Origin: Bacteroidales bacterium
Lineage (GTDB): Bacteria > Bacteroidota > Bacteroidia > Bacteroidales > UBA932
DNA length: 64,000 nucleotides
NCBI GenBank assembly: GCA_017938925.1
Contig: JAGBAO010000008.1
Span: forward strand, 1 to 64,000
Direction of reading: 5' to 3'
Numbering within the stretch: the stretch's first letter is position 1; every line of letters starts with the position of its first letter. This document shows positions 23,715 through 33,656 of the stretch, piece after piece. Below the pieces are notes generated by a model, which was not told where the DNA came from, did no database searches, and was given only the letters and a program-made list of their open reading frames with translations. Made by a program: the position numbers and the translations under genes.

Positions 23715-25502
23715 CTACAAACCCATAACTAGCTTCCAATTGGCGGTCGAGCCGTCTTCGAGAGGCTCGGAGAGGAAGTCCTCACGGCCTGCCGCCGCAT
23801 CATAAAGAACGGCATTGAGAGCAATCTGTGATTCCGCGATCTGCAGAAGCTCGCGGGGCACGGAAATCTCCGCCACCCAGCCCTTGTCATCGCCACCATC
23901 CGAATCCAAAGTACCTTCGGAACTCATCGAAGACCTTACTCCTGTCACCTCGATTCCGGACCTCTCGGCAATAAGGAGTCCGTCGGCACTTATATTGACC
24001 GTCAGAGCTTCCGCACTTGACGCCCCGGTTCCGGCAAGCATGAGTGACACATTGTCGGACGAGGTCATGCAGGTGTCGGATACCTCAACAAGGAAATAAA
24101 GATTGTCCTTGTCCTGAGAAGCGCGTATCGTCGCCCAGGCATCCGAGAATTCTCCAAGGAAGAGAGCATCGTCTGTCTTCTTCCACTCACGGTTCCTTCC
24201 GTCCATCATCACTTTGCGAGGAGTTGCGCAGATGTCGTGATTGAGAGCCAGCTTCACAAGGCCTATGGTCTTTTGCCAGCCCTTCGGTCTCTGGACCGTA
24301 GTAGCCAGCATGGTGTGTGAAGACTCGATCTCGGCACCAGGCCATCCCGCCCAATCAGGAAAGATCGGTCTGAGACTGGTTTCCGACCAGTTATGAGCCT
24401 TCTCGTCTCCGAGCTTCGTGTAGATCTTTCCTCTGGTTGTGAGCAGGAGAGCTGTCTCTCCGGAAGGGAACTGCACCAGATATGGCCCTGAGGCATTTCC
24501 GTTGCCGTCCACATTGTCCAGCCTGTATGTAGGGCTGTCGCTTTCCTCCTCATCTTCCACAGGAATCCACTTGCCGTCTTCAGGAGAGAAGACTATAGAG
24601 GTGGAGAAGGTCTGCTTGTTCTTCACACGACCTGTGACTGTCTCCATTGCAAAAGCCAGCTGGTCAGTCCCGTTCAGCCTTATGCCCACCGGCATCTGAT
24701 CTGTGAGTAGATAGCGTCCAAGGTCCTCGCACCACCATTTCTTGCGCATCACGCGCCATGGTTTCTGTCCTGGTTCAGGAGTCCAGGTCTTTCCTCCGTC
24801 ATCCGACACCACCAGAGACGTTCCCGAATGGCTCCAGCTTGTCCACGGACGGCTTTCCGAGAAATATACCTGGATCTGTCCGTCGCGGGACTCCATCAGA
24901 TGAGCCTCCCAGTTAGGTCCATGGTAGATGGTCTGTTCGCCATACCATGTCAGTCCGCCGTCCTTCGAGAACTTGATCTTGATTCCCTGGTCGGACTTGT
25001 GGTCTATCTTGTTATATGTGTGGATGGTGCGGTATGAACTGCATACCATGAGTTCGCCCGTGCTGAGCACAAGGGCGTTAGCATTGGTATATACCCTGAG
25101 GTCTTCGTTGCCGAGAGCATTCACCACGGTCTCGCACTCCCAGAGATAGCCCATGTGCTTCCAGTTCACCATATCTTCGCTCTTTGCATACAGGGTGTGG
25201 CGGCCGTTGCCGTCACCTGCACTGAGTCCCTCCTGCCAGAAGAGGATATATGAACCGTCCGGGAGCACCCTCACCCTCGGATATGAAGGCCACTTGAGGC
25301 TTGTCGTATCCGGCGGGAGCAGGGTCAGGGTATGCTTCATCGGCTTTATGCTCGAACGCACTGAGGCTCCGGCATGGGAGTTCAGCTGCGAGGCACCCTG
25401 ATTGAGCTGCCCGAAGGGAGTTATGTTCACCTTAGGCCCGCCACAGGCCGCGCACAGAAGCACGGCCAGGGCAGAAAGAATGAATATATTATTTCTCAAC
25501 AT
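23715..25502 (-). CDS. Sialidase-like beta-propeller lipoprotein with CBM9-like domain (copy 1)
   Basis: 595 residues with a lipobox (CAACGG, Cys ~20). The N-terminal motif LNSHAG (~40) is shared with two paralogues in the window. A six-bladed-type propeller (~60-420) contains Asp-box repeats (SKDGGLTWYGEQ; VSDDGGKTWTPE) and a YPRVRVLPDGSY strand like the Arg-containing first strand of sialidases. A C-terminal CBM9/DOMON-like domain starts with a DGRNREWKKTDDALFLG segment (~450-595). GH33 activity is possible, but the substrate may be another acidic or neutral sugar; I cannot map the catalytic Tyr/Glu pair with confidence. Lies 11 bp after the fimbrillin-type gene. Confidence 0.75.
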   Translation of the reverse strand: MLRNNIFILSALAVLLCAACGGPKVNITPFGQLNQGASQLNSHAGASVRSSIKPMKHTLTLLPPDTTSLKWPSYPRVRVLPDGSYILFWQEGLSAGDGNGRHTLYAKSEDMVNWKHMGYLWECETVVNALGNEDLRVYTNANALVLSTGELMVCSSYRTIHTYNKIDHKSDQGIKIKFSKDGGLTWYGEQTIYHGPNWEAHLMESRDGQIQVYFSESRPWTSWSHSGTSLVVSDDGGKTWTPEPGQKPWRVMRKKWWCEDLGRYLLTDQMPVGIRLNGTDQLAFAMETVTGRVKNKQTFSTSIVFSPEDGKWIPVEDEEESDSPTYRLDNVDGNGNASGPYLVQFPSGETALLLTTRGKIYTKLGDEKAHNWSETSLRPIFPDWAGWPGAEIESSHTMLATTVQRPKGWQKTIGLVKLALNHDICATPRKVMMDGRNREWKKTDDALFLGEFSDAWATIRASQDKDNLYFLVEVSDTCMTSSDNVSLMLAGTGASSAEALTVNISADGLLIAERSGIEVTGVRSSMSSEGTLDSDGGDDKGWVAEISVPRELLQIAESQIALNAVLYDAAAGREDFLSEPLEDGSTANWKLVMGL

Positions 25503-25513
25503 CTATCTGTTTT

Positions 25514-27922
25514 TTATTTTATCCAGGTATTACCCTCTTTTACAAGCATCGATGTCGCTGATCCAAAGGTACTGTTTATATGCGAAGTAAAGTTCTCTGA
25601 TGTGAGGGTTGGGTTTGTCAGCTGATTGCCACTTGTCTTGTTCGTAATCACGTACGACTTCGGAGCGATGCTGACATTCTTGATCGAGCTGGCTGTCACC
25701 TTGTACATTGCTATTCCAAGGCAGATTCCGGCCCTTGGAGTAACCTTCATTTTTGAATTCTCAAAAAGGAGCGAGAGAGCTCCTGTCACTTCTCCGCCAG
25801 AGATGTTCACACCATTAACAGCCACTCCGACCACTCCGCCACCGGCGCCAAGAATACTGCCCTCAGCAGATTTTACAGTACCTGACACTATATTTCCGGA
25901 AAGATCGGTATAAGAAGCGATTCCGGCAATTCCACCAAGGACGATTACATACTGATCCAAAGACCATGATGCACCGCTTGCAATGCCCGTATTCTTGCAG
26001 TTTGTCACCTGTGCCATATGCTCGGTGCTGTTTCCAATGATAGCACCTACAATACCTCCGACTGCGAGATTACGGTTTGCATTATTATCGGCATTGACGC
26101 CATTATTAGCTGATGCCACTCTTGCCTTCAGTATGACCTCACCGGCATTTTCACAACCTGTTATCTTGGTATTGAATCCCTTGCCTGACGCTGTTGCCTT
26201 TGCCTCACGTGCATCTGGCGATCCCACATACCAGCTGGCACCCTGACCGAGGATACCTCCAAGAGACATTGAGTTGTTGATAGCAGCTGTTGATGCTATA
26301 TAACGGTATCTCTCCAGTTTGCCCGAGTTCTTGCAAGTCGTGAATTCTACGCCATCAAGGTAGGAAAGTCCGCAGATTCCGCCCATAGCGTCACGGCCTG
26401 CCCTGTTTGTGTTTGTCTGTACCTTGATATTGGCCTTGTTTTCACAATTGATGAATTTTCCAGGTTTGCAAGTGCCATCTGTATTGATCGTTCCTGCACC
26501 TGTGTAAGAAGTCACAGTATGTCCCAATGCTGCAAATCCGCCACCATAGCAAGCATCCAATGAACTTGCTGGCTTATATGCAATATTTATAGTACCATTC
26601 ATAGTACTGTTCTGGATGGTACCGCCGTTAGCCCATACGAAACCACCGAATGCAAGACCGGCAGAAGAGTGATCGAATTCCTTATCAGTTGCAAAATCCG
26701 CATCCTCAAGGCTCACAGTGTGTGAACAGCCGTCGATAAGGCCGAGATTGACCTTTGCAAAACCGCAGAACGCGCCCTCGCCGAACTGAGTCAGCGCCCG
26801 GAATGTATTCACAAGATTGAGATTCTTCACTGCACCGTCTGCTCCGATGGTGTGGAACATAGGAAGGCTTCTGTCTGTGGAAGTCATAGTATGGCCGTTA
26901 CCATCAAACGTACCGTTGAATTCCTTGGAATCCACATATACGTAATCAGTATCAGCTGTAATATCCGCATAGAGGTTTACCTCACCGTCCTGTGGATTCA
27001 CCCAAGCAGAATAATCACCTGCCTCCACAGCTTTTGCAAAGGCATTATAACCAGCTACATTATAGATACCAGGAGCTGCCACTCGCAGGGTTGCGGTATA
27101 TACGTATCCGGCCTTGAGTTCAAGCTCCGTTGCTGCAGTCTGAGTCTTTGTGTGTCCGTTCACGTCAGTTATTGTGATGACAAGACCTGAAGGATATGTT
27201 CCCGCAGGAAGAGCGACAACTACAGGAGTGCCCTTTGCAACGCCCGCCTGACCACAGTCAAGAGTCACTTCAGTCGAAGCATTGCCTTCTGCAGGAGCAA
27301 GAGTGCAGGACTCTGCGCCAAAGGTGGCCTTGAAGGCACCGCTCATAGGCTCAGTGCCGAGGGACTTCACGGTAACTGTCTTGATGTTGTCGTTGTCATA
27401 GCCATCTACAGTATTGATAGTCAGATAGAGGTATGTCATCGCATGCGAGAAGGCAAGCGTACCCTCTTCATCCTCAGCATATCCGAGCATTACAGATGCC
27501 GCAGGATCGAATGATCCGGCTACGTACTTCTGCTCTGCAGGAAGTGCGACCACAGCCGTCTCCTGCGCAAAACCGGATGCCACAGCTGCAGGATACACAG
27601 CACAGAATGGAGCCGATACTCCAGAAACAGTGAATGTCGCTGCCTTTGCATTGTCTGCCTCCACATTGATTGCTACGGAAGCCGTACCGTTAACGGAAAT
27701 GACATCATCTTCTGACCAATTCACGGCATAGGCATTTCCTTCCGGTACCATCACGGTCTTGGTGCCGAGAGGATCCACGGTAACATCATCAGGTGCTGCG
27801 ACCTGAAGTTCAAATTCTCCTGCCGGATTGAGGGAGTCATCTGCCTGAGGCGCATTCTCCTTCAAACAGGAAACAGTCATTACAGCCAGAGCTGCAAGGA
27901 ATAAATTGAAATTCTTTTTCAT
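25514..27922 (-). CDS. Fimbrillin-type surface lipoprotein with GLUG-like beta-helix region
   Basis: 802 residues with lipobox Cys at 19 (MTVSC). The N-terminal part (~30-270) follows the fimbrillin/Mfa-like plan: TKTVM, VNWSEDDVISVNG, a FSHAMTYLYLTI strand, and a final LKAGYVYTATLRV. The C-terminal part (~300-800) is Gly-rich with repeated GGxxG and internal repeats (FNGTFDGNGHTM; GGIVGAIIGNSTEH; GGIAGIASY) like GLUG/right-handed beta-helix adhesins. It probably sits on the cell surface and binds glycans or host molecules. It follows a 46-residue peptide gene by 19 bp. Confidence 0.75.
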   Translation of the reverse strand: MKKNFNLFLAALAVMTVSCLKENAPQADDSLNPAGEFELQVAAPDDVTVDPLGTKTVMVPEGNAYAVNWSEDDVISVNGTASVAINVEADNAKAATFTVSGVSAPFCAVYPAAVASGFAQETAVVALPAEQKYVAGSFDPAASVMLGYAEDEEGTLAFSHAMTYLYLTINTVDGYDNDNIKTVTVKSLGTEPMSGAFKATFGAESCTLAPAEGNASTEVTLDCGQAGVAKGTPVVVALPAGTYPSGLVITITDVNGHTKTQTAATELELKAGYVYTATLRVAAPGIYNVAGYNAFAKAVEAGDYSAWVNPQDGEVNLYADITADTDYVYVDSKEFNGTFDGNGHTMTSTDRSLPMFHTIGADGAVKNLNLVNTFRALTQFGEGAFCGFAKVNLGLIDGCSHTVSLEDADFATDKEFDHSSAGLAFGGFVWANGGTIQNSTMNGTINIAYKPASSLDACYGGGFAALGHTVTSYTGAGTINTDGTCKPGKFINCENKANIKVQTNTNRAGRDAMGGICGLSYLDGVEFTTCKNSGKLERYRYIASTAAINNSMSLGGILGQGASWYVGSPDAREAKATASGKGFNTKITGCENAGEVILKARVASANNGVNADNNANRNLAVGGIVGAIIGNSTEHMAQVTNCKNTGIASGASWSLDQYVIVLGGIAGIASYTDLSGNIVSGTVKSAEGSILGAGGGVVGVAVNGVNISGGEVTGALSLLFENSKMKVTPRAGICLGIAMYKVTASSIKNVSIAPKSYVITNKTSGNQLTNPTLTSENFTSHINSTFGSATSMLVKEGNTWIK

Positions 27923-27941
27923 ACTTTTCTCTTTTAAAGGA

Positions 27942-28082
27942 TTAACACCAGATGTCCCCCAAGTCTTCCATTCCTAAGCCAGGAGCGAGGCCATCCAATT
28001 GCGAATTGCACAGAGCGCCCTCCGTGCACACCTCAAGCTCACTTATGCGAGGAGCCTGATAGTCAAGTTTGTTCTCTTTCAT
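27942..28082 (-). CDS. Small peptide upstream of a fimbrillin-type gene (copy 1)
   Basis: 46 residues, M-K-E-N-K-L-D-Y-Q-A-P at the start and -GDIWC at the end. It shares a spaced pattern with the 48-residue peptide at 55114-55260: YQxP, then LE plus a hydrophobic residue, then a Gly followed by [AI]LCxS, and later a G-[ML]-E-D near the C-terminus. There is no signal peptide or membrane helix. Both copies sit 12-19 bp before a fimbrillin-type lipoprotein gene in the same operon. The function is unknown; leader peptide, small regulator or modified peptide precursor are all possible. Confidence 0.65.
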   Translation of the reverse strand: MKENKLDYQAPRISELEVCTEGALCNSQLDGLAPGLGMEDLGDIWC

Positions 28083-28163
28083 CTGTTATCAGTTTAATTG
28101 GTTATAATATCAGCGGCAGAGTCTGCATATGCGCAAGCAGCCATAAAGTTCAGACTCTCAATA

Positions 28164-28171
28164 CAAATATA
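28164..28171 (-). promoter_or_regulatory. -7 box TATATTTG for the small-peptide operon (copy 1)
   Basis: TATATTTG on the minus strand, about 80 nt before the small-peptide ATG at 28082. The -33 region is unclear. The 233-nt gap to the upstream operon otherwise holds only that operon's terminator. Confidence 0.5.
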
Positions 28172-28269
28172 TATTAATGGAGACGCCAATATCCACGTTG
28201 GTTATATTGCATCATCTTTTGAACGAATTTTACGATTCTTCAGGGGTTGATGAATTCTGACCACAAAAA

Positions 28270-28294
28270 AAGGAGCCTGAATGTCAGGCTCCTT
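28270..28294 (-). terminator. Intrinsic terminator of the SusCD operon
   Basis: On the minus strand an 11-bp perfect stem (AAGGAGCCTGA with TCAGGCTCCTT, 3-nt loop) is followed by TTTTTTT. It lies 21 bp after the stop of the last operon gene. A textbook rho-independent terminator. Confidence 0.92.
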
Positions 28295-28315
28295 GAGAGT
28301 AATGAATATCGGTGA

Positions 28316-29932
28316 TTACTTGTTTCTAACGTGAGCGTAAACTCGAAGTTCAGCAAGTCCCCACTGGCTCTCAGGCATTTCCTTAGCGAGGTTCATGAAC
28401 TGTACTCCATCGATAGCGTCCTTTGGCATGAGTTCACCGTCAATGTTGTCACGGGTTCTGGTGCAAGAGAGGATGAGAGCAGTAAAGTCCTTAGCACCAA
28501 GTCCACTAACTTCGTACGGCTTCACATATGTCTTTGAAACATAGTAGTTATTGTACTCCCATGTCCATGGAAGAGCAGACTCCTCTACAGTAAGACTTTC
28601 AAGGGTACCATATTTGAGGCTACCATCTGGCAACTTGTGTGCGCTATATTCACGCACATCAAGAGTCCAAGGCATCCAGTCATGACCGCCAGTCAGGTCA
28701 AGATTATCAGGAGCATAGATACCCTCATACTCAAAGATGACCTGATCTACACGATTTACACAAGTCTCCTTGCTTGGGCCCTGTGAAGACAGGTTGAAAT
28801 CAAGTCTCAGATATGCACCTCTGACTGTTTCGTTGCCATTGATGTCATATGCCACGCTCTTTCCCCAGTTGTTTTCAGGGAATGACGGAATTCTCCAATA
28901 TGTCGAGAGGTCACCGTCACCTGCATGCCAGAGATTGTGAGGGTTCACATCTATATTAGGCTGAGAACCGAACTCGCGGTAGCATCCGTCGAAACCTGAC
29001 GCATCACTGGTGATGATAAACTCTGTGAACTTGGTGAATGAACCGCTTGCAGAAAGAGTTCCAAGGTCAGCTACACCCGCACGGTCAAGAGTCACAGCAG
29101 GCATGTCCTGAACATACATCAAGTCAACTGGCTTGCCTGAGCTGCTGAGGCCGCCTCCAGTCTTGAAGCGTACAGAAACACCTTCAGCCATTGCTGCAGG
29201 AACTGCAGGGATGTAGTACACACCCGGAGCGATGGTCTCCTGACCTTCTGCTGGTGAGAGGATCACGTGAGGAACACCGTCCATAACTGTAACTTCAGGA
29301 GCAGCATTTTCATTGATTGCAACTGTTGCCTTACCTGCAAGAGAGTTCTTTGCATTGAGGCTTCTGATGACAACTTCCTTCACATCTGAGTCAGCCACGT
29401 TCACCTTCATGTAACCGAGAACGTTGTAGAAGTTGAGGGTCTTGTCTGTCGAAGCAGCGACACGGAGGTTGGTAGCTGTAGAAGGAGCACCCACCTTGTC
29501 GGCAACATGCCTGTATGGGAGGATGAGCTCGAGCTCGTTACCTACGAGGATCACATCCTCTGCATAAGGATATACTGCATATACCTTTTCTGCCTCGAAT
29601 TCCTCACCGTCGAACTGAGCCTTCTTTCCATCCTCTATGATGGCTTCAGCTGTTGTGAGATATGGAAGAGCAGCACCTTCGTCAGGATAGATACCGATGG
29701 TATCAAGCTCATGCCATACTACAGGAAGATTATCGACTGCCTCGAAGTTGATTGCAGTGTAACCTGCGAGAGGAGTCACCGGAACATCCGGAGTTTCAGT
29801 AGAATCGGTCGGTTCTCCAGGCTGCTCCTGAGGATCCTTGTTCGGGTCATCCTGAGGTTCGTCCACAGGATCGCAGGCCAGCAACATCACCGATGTCATG
29901 GCCATGAGTGCAAAAAGTCGATTGAATTTCAT
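28316..29932 (-). CDS. Surface lipoprotein with fimbrillin-like N-terminus and discoidin-like C-terminus
   Basis: 538 residues with lipobox Cys at 20 (MLLAC), then an acidic Pro/Asp/Glu-rich tether (~22-55). The region ~60-300 resembles fimbrillin/BACON-type beta domains. The C-terminal ~300-538 looks like an F5/8-type sandwich (SGFDGCYREF, then a metal-site-like ...HNLWHAGDGDLSTYWRIP segment, and RGAYLRLDFNLS). It occupies the SusE/SusF position after SusC, SusD and the sialidase-like gene, so a surface glycan-binding protein is the likely role. Followed by the operon terminator. Confidence 0.75.
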   Translation of the reverse strand: MKFNRLFALMAMTSVMLLACDPVDEPQDDPNKDPQEQPGEPTDSTETPDVPVTPLAGYTAINFEAVDNLPVVWHELDTIGIYPDEGAALPYLTTAEAIIEDGKKAQFDGEEFEAEKVYAVYPYAEDVILVGNELELILPYRHVADKVGAPSTATNLRVAASTDKTLNFYNVLGYMKVNVADSDVKEVVIRSLNAKNSLAGKATVAINENAAPEVTVMDGVPHVILSPAEGQETIAPGVYYIPAVPAAMAEGVSVRFKTGGGLSSSGKPVDLMYVQDMPAVTLDRAGVADLGTLSASGSFTKFTEFIITSDASGFDGCYREFGSQPNIDVNPHNLWHAGDGDLSTYWRIPSFPENNWGKSVAYDINGNETVRGAYLRLDFNLSSQGPSKETCVNRVDQVIFEYEGIYAPDNLDLTGGHDWMPWTLDVREYSAHKLPDGSLKYGTLESLTVEESALPWTWEYNNYYVSKTYVKPYEVSGLGAKDFTALILSCTRTRDNIDGELMPKDAIDGVQFMNLAKEMPESQWGLAELRVYAHVRNK

Positions 29933-29967
29933 GTCAACAGTTTTTAATGAATTAATATGGGTTGGTA

Positions 29968-31857
29968 TTAAAGATTCTTCACGTACACCACTTTTTCAAG
30001 TTCGCCGGTCATGTTTGCAGCTGCGTCATAGAGCGAAGCACTGAATGCTGCCACTCCGTCGGACAGTTTGAGTTCGTCCTTAGGGATGCTTACCTCAAGG
30101 ATATATCCCTCATCTTCGTCGCTGTTGTCATCGATTGTTCCGCCAAGGGCAACCTTCACAGCGGCAGTTGATTCGATGACAGACCATTTGCCGGAGTTGT
30201 AACGGCTTATCGACGATCTTCCGTCTGGCACGATGGTCAATCTCAGGGCACCGTCAGCCACGACATCACCAGGAGCTACAGGAGAAAGGATGAGAGTGAC
30301 CTTGTCTCTCTTGGATATGGTCTTGTCATGTGTCTCCATAAGGAAATAGACGTTGTCTGAATCGCTTGAAGAGCGCAAATTGGCAAAGGTGGTCTCTCCC
30401 GCATCAAGGTACAGAGCCTCGTCCGTGTCAGCCCAGTCCGAATTGGAAGCATCCACCACAGGGGTTCTCTTAGTGGCACTTATATCGTGATTGAGAGCGA
30501 ACTTGGCAAGGGCAACGCCTAATCCGCCATTCTGAGAATATTTATTGGTCATCACAAGAATGTGAGGGGCAGTTACGGTCTCAGATGCCCATCCTCCATA
30601 TTTAGGGAACGGAGAAGAAGAACAAACCTTCTGCCAGTTCTTTGCCTTATGGTCTCCTATCCTGTACATAAGTTTGGAGTTGGTGTTCTGAGTATAGGTG
30701 AGCACTGTCTCGCCCGAAGGGAACTGAGCAAGAGCAGGGCCTATGCCGTCCTTTCCTCCGTCAAGGTCATCGATCCTCTTGCAATCAGCTGCTACCGTGT
30801 GGTCTTCAGGAAGCTTCACCCAGTTGCCGTCTTCCGGAGAGAACACAACTGAAATACTGTGCATCTGCTTGCTGTCGGTCCAGTAATCCACAACTTCCAC
30901 TGCAAATGCAAACTGATTGGAATCATTCAGCAGGACTCCGACCGGCATCTGGTCGCTTGCCAGATTCTGCTGTTTCTTCTCAGACCAATATACAGACCTC
31001 ATGACAAAGTAAGGATATTCTCCGTGCTCCGGCTCCCACGTCTTGCCTCCATCCTTAGAGATGACAAGGGCTGTGCCTGAGTTTGCATCTGAAATCCACG
31101 GACGCGGATAGGCGAAATAGCAGTGGATGTCTCCATTTGGCAGCTGAATCAGATGAGGCTCCCAGTTAGGGCCCTTGAAAAGGTGGAACTCCTCACCCCA
31201 GGTCTGGCCGTTGTCCTTGGATATCTTGCCGATGATGCCGTGGTCAAGCCATCCTTCCAGTTTGTAATAAGAGCCCACGCTCCGGTAGGAACTTATCACG
31301 AGCAGGTCACCATTTGCAAGGACTATATGATTGGCATTGGTGAAATCATGAGCATCCTCCTTGCCGAGACTGTTGGTCACAAACCTCTGCTTCCAGAGAA
31401 CACCCTTGCATTCCCAGTTGACGAAGTCTTTGCTTGTCGCATAGTAGGTACTGTGACCGTTTCCGTTATTCGACGCAACTGCTGCCTGGTATGTAAGGAA
31501 ATATGTTCCATCCCTGAGGATAGACACTCGAGGATAGGCAGGATAGTTGACCCTGAGATTCTTGGCTGGAATCTCTACATAGGTCGAGGTCATCTTCACG
31601 ATGGAAGACCTTGACGTGAGTCCTGCATGAGAATTGACTGCAGCCTCTCCCTGATTCAGTTCCTCAAAGAGGGAGAGATTCAGAGACTGCGGCTCCTGAA
31701 TGGAATCCTGAGGATTCTCTGGAAGTGTGTCATTCGGCTGCTCCTGTGGCTCATCCTGAGGCTCATCCGGTATCGGATCCGGCTCACAGGAGACGACTCC
31801 GGCCAGCAGGGCGAAAGCCATACTGAAAGTTGCAAAATTGATAAGAGTTTTCTTCAT
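29968..31857 (-). CDS. Sialidase-like beta-propeller lipoprotein with CBM9-like domain (copy 2)
   Basis: About 629 residues from the MKKTL start at 31857; the open frame to 31884 runs back into the SusD gene. Lipobox (GVVSC) is followed by a Pro/Glu-rich tether. The conserved NSHAG motif comes next, then a propeller with Asp-boxes (SKDNGQTWGEE; SKDGGKTWEPE) and a C-terminal CBM9-like domain starting VDASNSDWADTDEALYL. Clear paralogue of 23715-25502. Located third in the SusCD operon, which ties this family to glycan import rather than to an independent sialidase unit. Confidence 0.76.
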   Translation of the reverse strand: MKKTLINFATFSMAFALLAGVVSCEPDPIPDEPQDEPQEQPNDTLPENPQDSIQEPQSLNLSLFEELNQGEAAVNSHAGLTSRSSIVKMTSTYVEIPAKNLRVNYPAYPRVSILRDGTYFLTYQAAVASNNGNGHSTYYATSKDFVNWECKGVLWKQRFVTNSLGKEDAHDFTNANHIVLANGDLLVISSYRSVGSYYKLEGWLDHGIIGKISKDNGQTWGEEFHLFKGPNWEPHLIQLPNGDIHCYFAYPRPWISDANSGTALVISKDGGKTWEPEHGEYPYFVMRSVYWSEKKQQNLASDQMPVGVLLNDSNQFAFAVEVVDYWTDSKQMHSISVVFSPEDGNWVKLPEDHTVAADCKRIDDLDGGKDGIGPALAQFPSGETVLTYTQNTNSKLMYRIGDHKAKNWQKVCSSSPFPKYGGWASETVTAPHILVMTNKYSQNGGLGVALAKFALNHDISATKRTPVVDASNSDWADTDEALYLDAGETTFANLRSSSDSDNVYFLMETHDKTISKRDKVTLILSPVAPGDVVADGALRLTIVPDGRSSISRYNSGKWSVIESTAAVKVALGGTIDDNSDEDEGYILEVSIPKDELKLSDGVAAFSASLYDAAANMTGELEKVVYVKNL

Positions 31858-31871
31858 TGATCCGTTAAACT

Positions 31872-33644
31872 TTAGTTTATCCATCCTTCATTCTGTACGA
31901 GAGCATCGTTCTTCTCTACTTCCGAACGCGGTACAGGCCAAAGCTGATAATAATCCCCTCCAAGATTATATTTCTGAATCATGCCACCCCAGGCATGCAT
32001 GAGGCCGTTGTCATTGCCGAACTTGTCCTCCTTCCAGGTTCCCCATCTGAGCTCGTCGAAGTAGAGCACCTGCTCGCCGGCAAGTTCCCACTTCCTCTCC
32101 TTGCGGATACGCTCGCGAAGCTCCTCCTGCGATGTGACTGCCTCACCCATGTAGTCAGCAGAATTCAGTTCCGCCACTCCGGCACGGGCTCTGACCTGAT
32201 TGACACAGGCAAGGGCATCGTCAAACTCGTTCTGCTCATTATGAGCCTCTGCAAGGCCGAGAAGGACATCTGCATAGCGGATGAGAGGGATATCCAGAGG
32301 GTTGTAAGTGACACTGGTGAATTCAACTCCCACTGCGACAAACTTTCTCAGAGGATAAGAGAGGTTTGTAGGGGCAGCTGTCTCAAGATCCAGAACCGGC
32401 TCATTCTTGGAATCGAACGGGAAACGATACACATAAGTGAGTTCGGCACCTGTAACGCCACCCACATACTCTGAATAAGGAGTAATCGCAAGAGCGGCAA
32501 GACGAGGGTCACGGTTTTCGTAAGCCGCCTTGATACGGGCTTCATTGCCGGTTTCGAGATAAAGGCTCATATCAGCTCCGAGGTCAGCCTGATTGGTTCT
32601 TTCGGCTAACGAAAGACTGTCACGAAGGAAATATACACGTCTCTTTGCAGGCTCAACCGAACTGTAACCGGGGATTATATCATCCCAATTGAACGGGCTT
32701 CCATCCACGTTCTCATATGAGTCGGCAAACCTTGCATTCAGATTATAGGCATTCTGACCGGTTCCTGCCGTACAGTGGTTACCATAATTGTAGCTGTACG
32801 CCTGACCATAGCCGCTTTCCTCTGCCATCTGAACAGAGAAGATCATCTCATTGCACTTCTCATTGGCCTCGGTGAAGAGCTCTGCATAGGTTCCATTGGT
32901 ATAGAGGCCATAACCACATTCCGCCACCTTCTTGAAATCAGCCTCTGCATTCTCCCACTCCTTCAGCCACAGATAAACCTTTCCTCTGAGAGCATAGGCC
33001 GCACCCTTGGTCACACGACCCCAGTCGTTTCCGCCCTGCTCATACTTATCAGGCAGAGACTCGCAGGCGATGCAGTCGTTCAGGTCACTCAGAATGACCT
33101 GCCATACACCGGCCTTGTCTGTACGACCGACAGTGAAGTAATATTCAGGAGCATGATTCTCAAGAAAAACAGGGACTCCACCGTAGAGACAGTTGAGCCT
33201 GTAGTACCACCATGCCCTGAGGAACTTGGCCTCGGCAATTCTCTTTGCCTTATCTTCCTCTGTCATATCCGGAACCTGATGAAAGTTGTTTATCACATCA
33301 TTGGCACGATATATTCCTTCATAGTAGTTCTGCCATATGGAATTATAAATTCCGTCACCTGTTGTAGCCGCTCCGGTCAGATGCATATAAGAAGTTCCCA
33401 CACGGCTGGCATTCGGATCAAAGATCTCAGTGAAACAGTCAAGGTTGGTCGCCCACTGGGCTACATGACCGTAACGCAGAGAGTTATAGGCTCCAACCAC
33501 TACTGACTCCGCAGTTTCTGCTGCAGTATACATTGTTCCTGAGCTAAGGGATCCTGTAGGTACTTTTGTCAGAAAGTCTTCACACGAAACAAGTGTGAGC
33601 AACATTGAGACTCCTGCAGCTATATGTTTAAAATATCTTTTCAT
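31872..33644 (-). CDS. susD: SusD/RagB-family outer-membrane lipoprotein
   Basis: 590 residues with lipobox Cys at 21 (LVSC), followed by EDFLTKVPTGSLS, the standard SusD start. TPR-like helices in the N-terminal half include the AEAKFLRAWWYYRLNCLYGGVPV block (named by its ends). The C-terminal half has RKERKWELAGEQVLYFDELRWG and a final PVPRSEVEKN. It binds the glycan at the cell surface as lid of the SusC barrel. It begins 12 bp after SusC. Confidence 0.96.
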   Translation of the reverse strand: MKRYFKHIAAGVSMLLTLVSCEDFLTKVPTGSLSSGTMYTAAETAESVVVGAYNSLRYGHVAQWATNLDCFTEIFDPNASRVGTSYMHLTGAATTGDGIYNSIWQNYYEGIYRANDVINNFHQVPDMTEEDKAKRIAEAKFLRAWWYYRLNCLYGGVPVFLENHAPEYYFTVGRTDKAGVWQVILSDLNDCIACESLPDKYEQGGNDWGRVTKGAAYALRGKVYLWLKEWENAEADFKKVAECGYGLYTNGTYAELFTEANEKCNEMIFSVQMAEESGYGQAYSYNYGNHCTAGTGQNAYNLNARFADSYENVDGSPFNWDDIIPGYSSVEPAKRRVYFLRDSLSLAERTNQADLGADMSLYLETGNEARIKAAYENRDPRLAALAITPYSEYVGGVTGAELTYVYRFPFDSKNEPVLDLETAAPTNLSYPLRKFVAVGVEFTSVTYNPLDIPLIRYADVLLGLAEAHNEQNEFDDALACVNQVRARAGVAELNSADYMGEAVTSQEELRERIRKERKWELAGEQVLYFDELRWGTWKEDKFGNDNGLMHAWGGMIQKYNLGGDYYQLWPVPRSEVEKNDALVQNEGWIN

Positions 33645-33656
33645 AAACTACTGTTG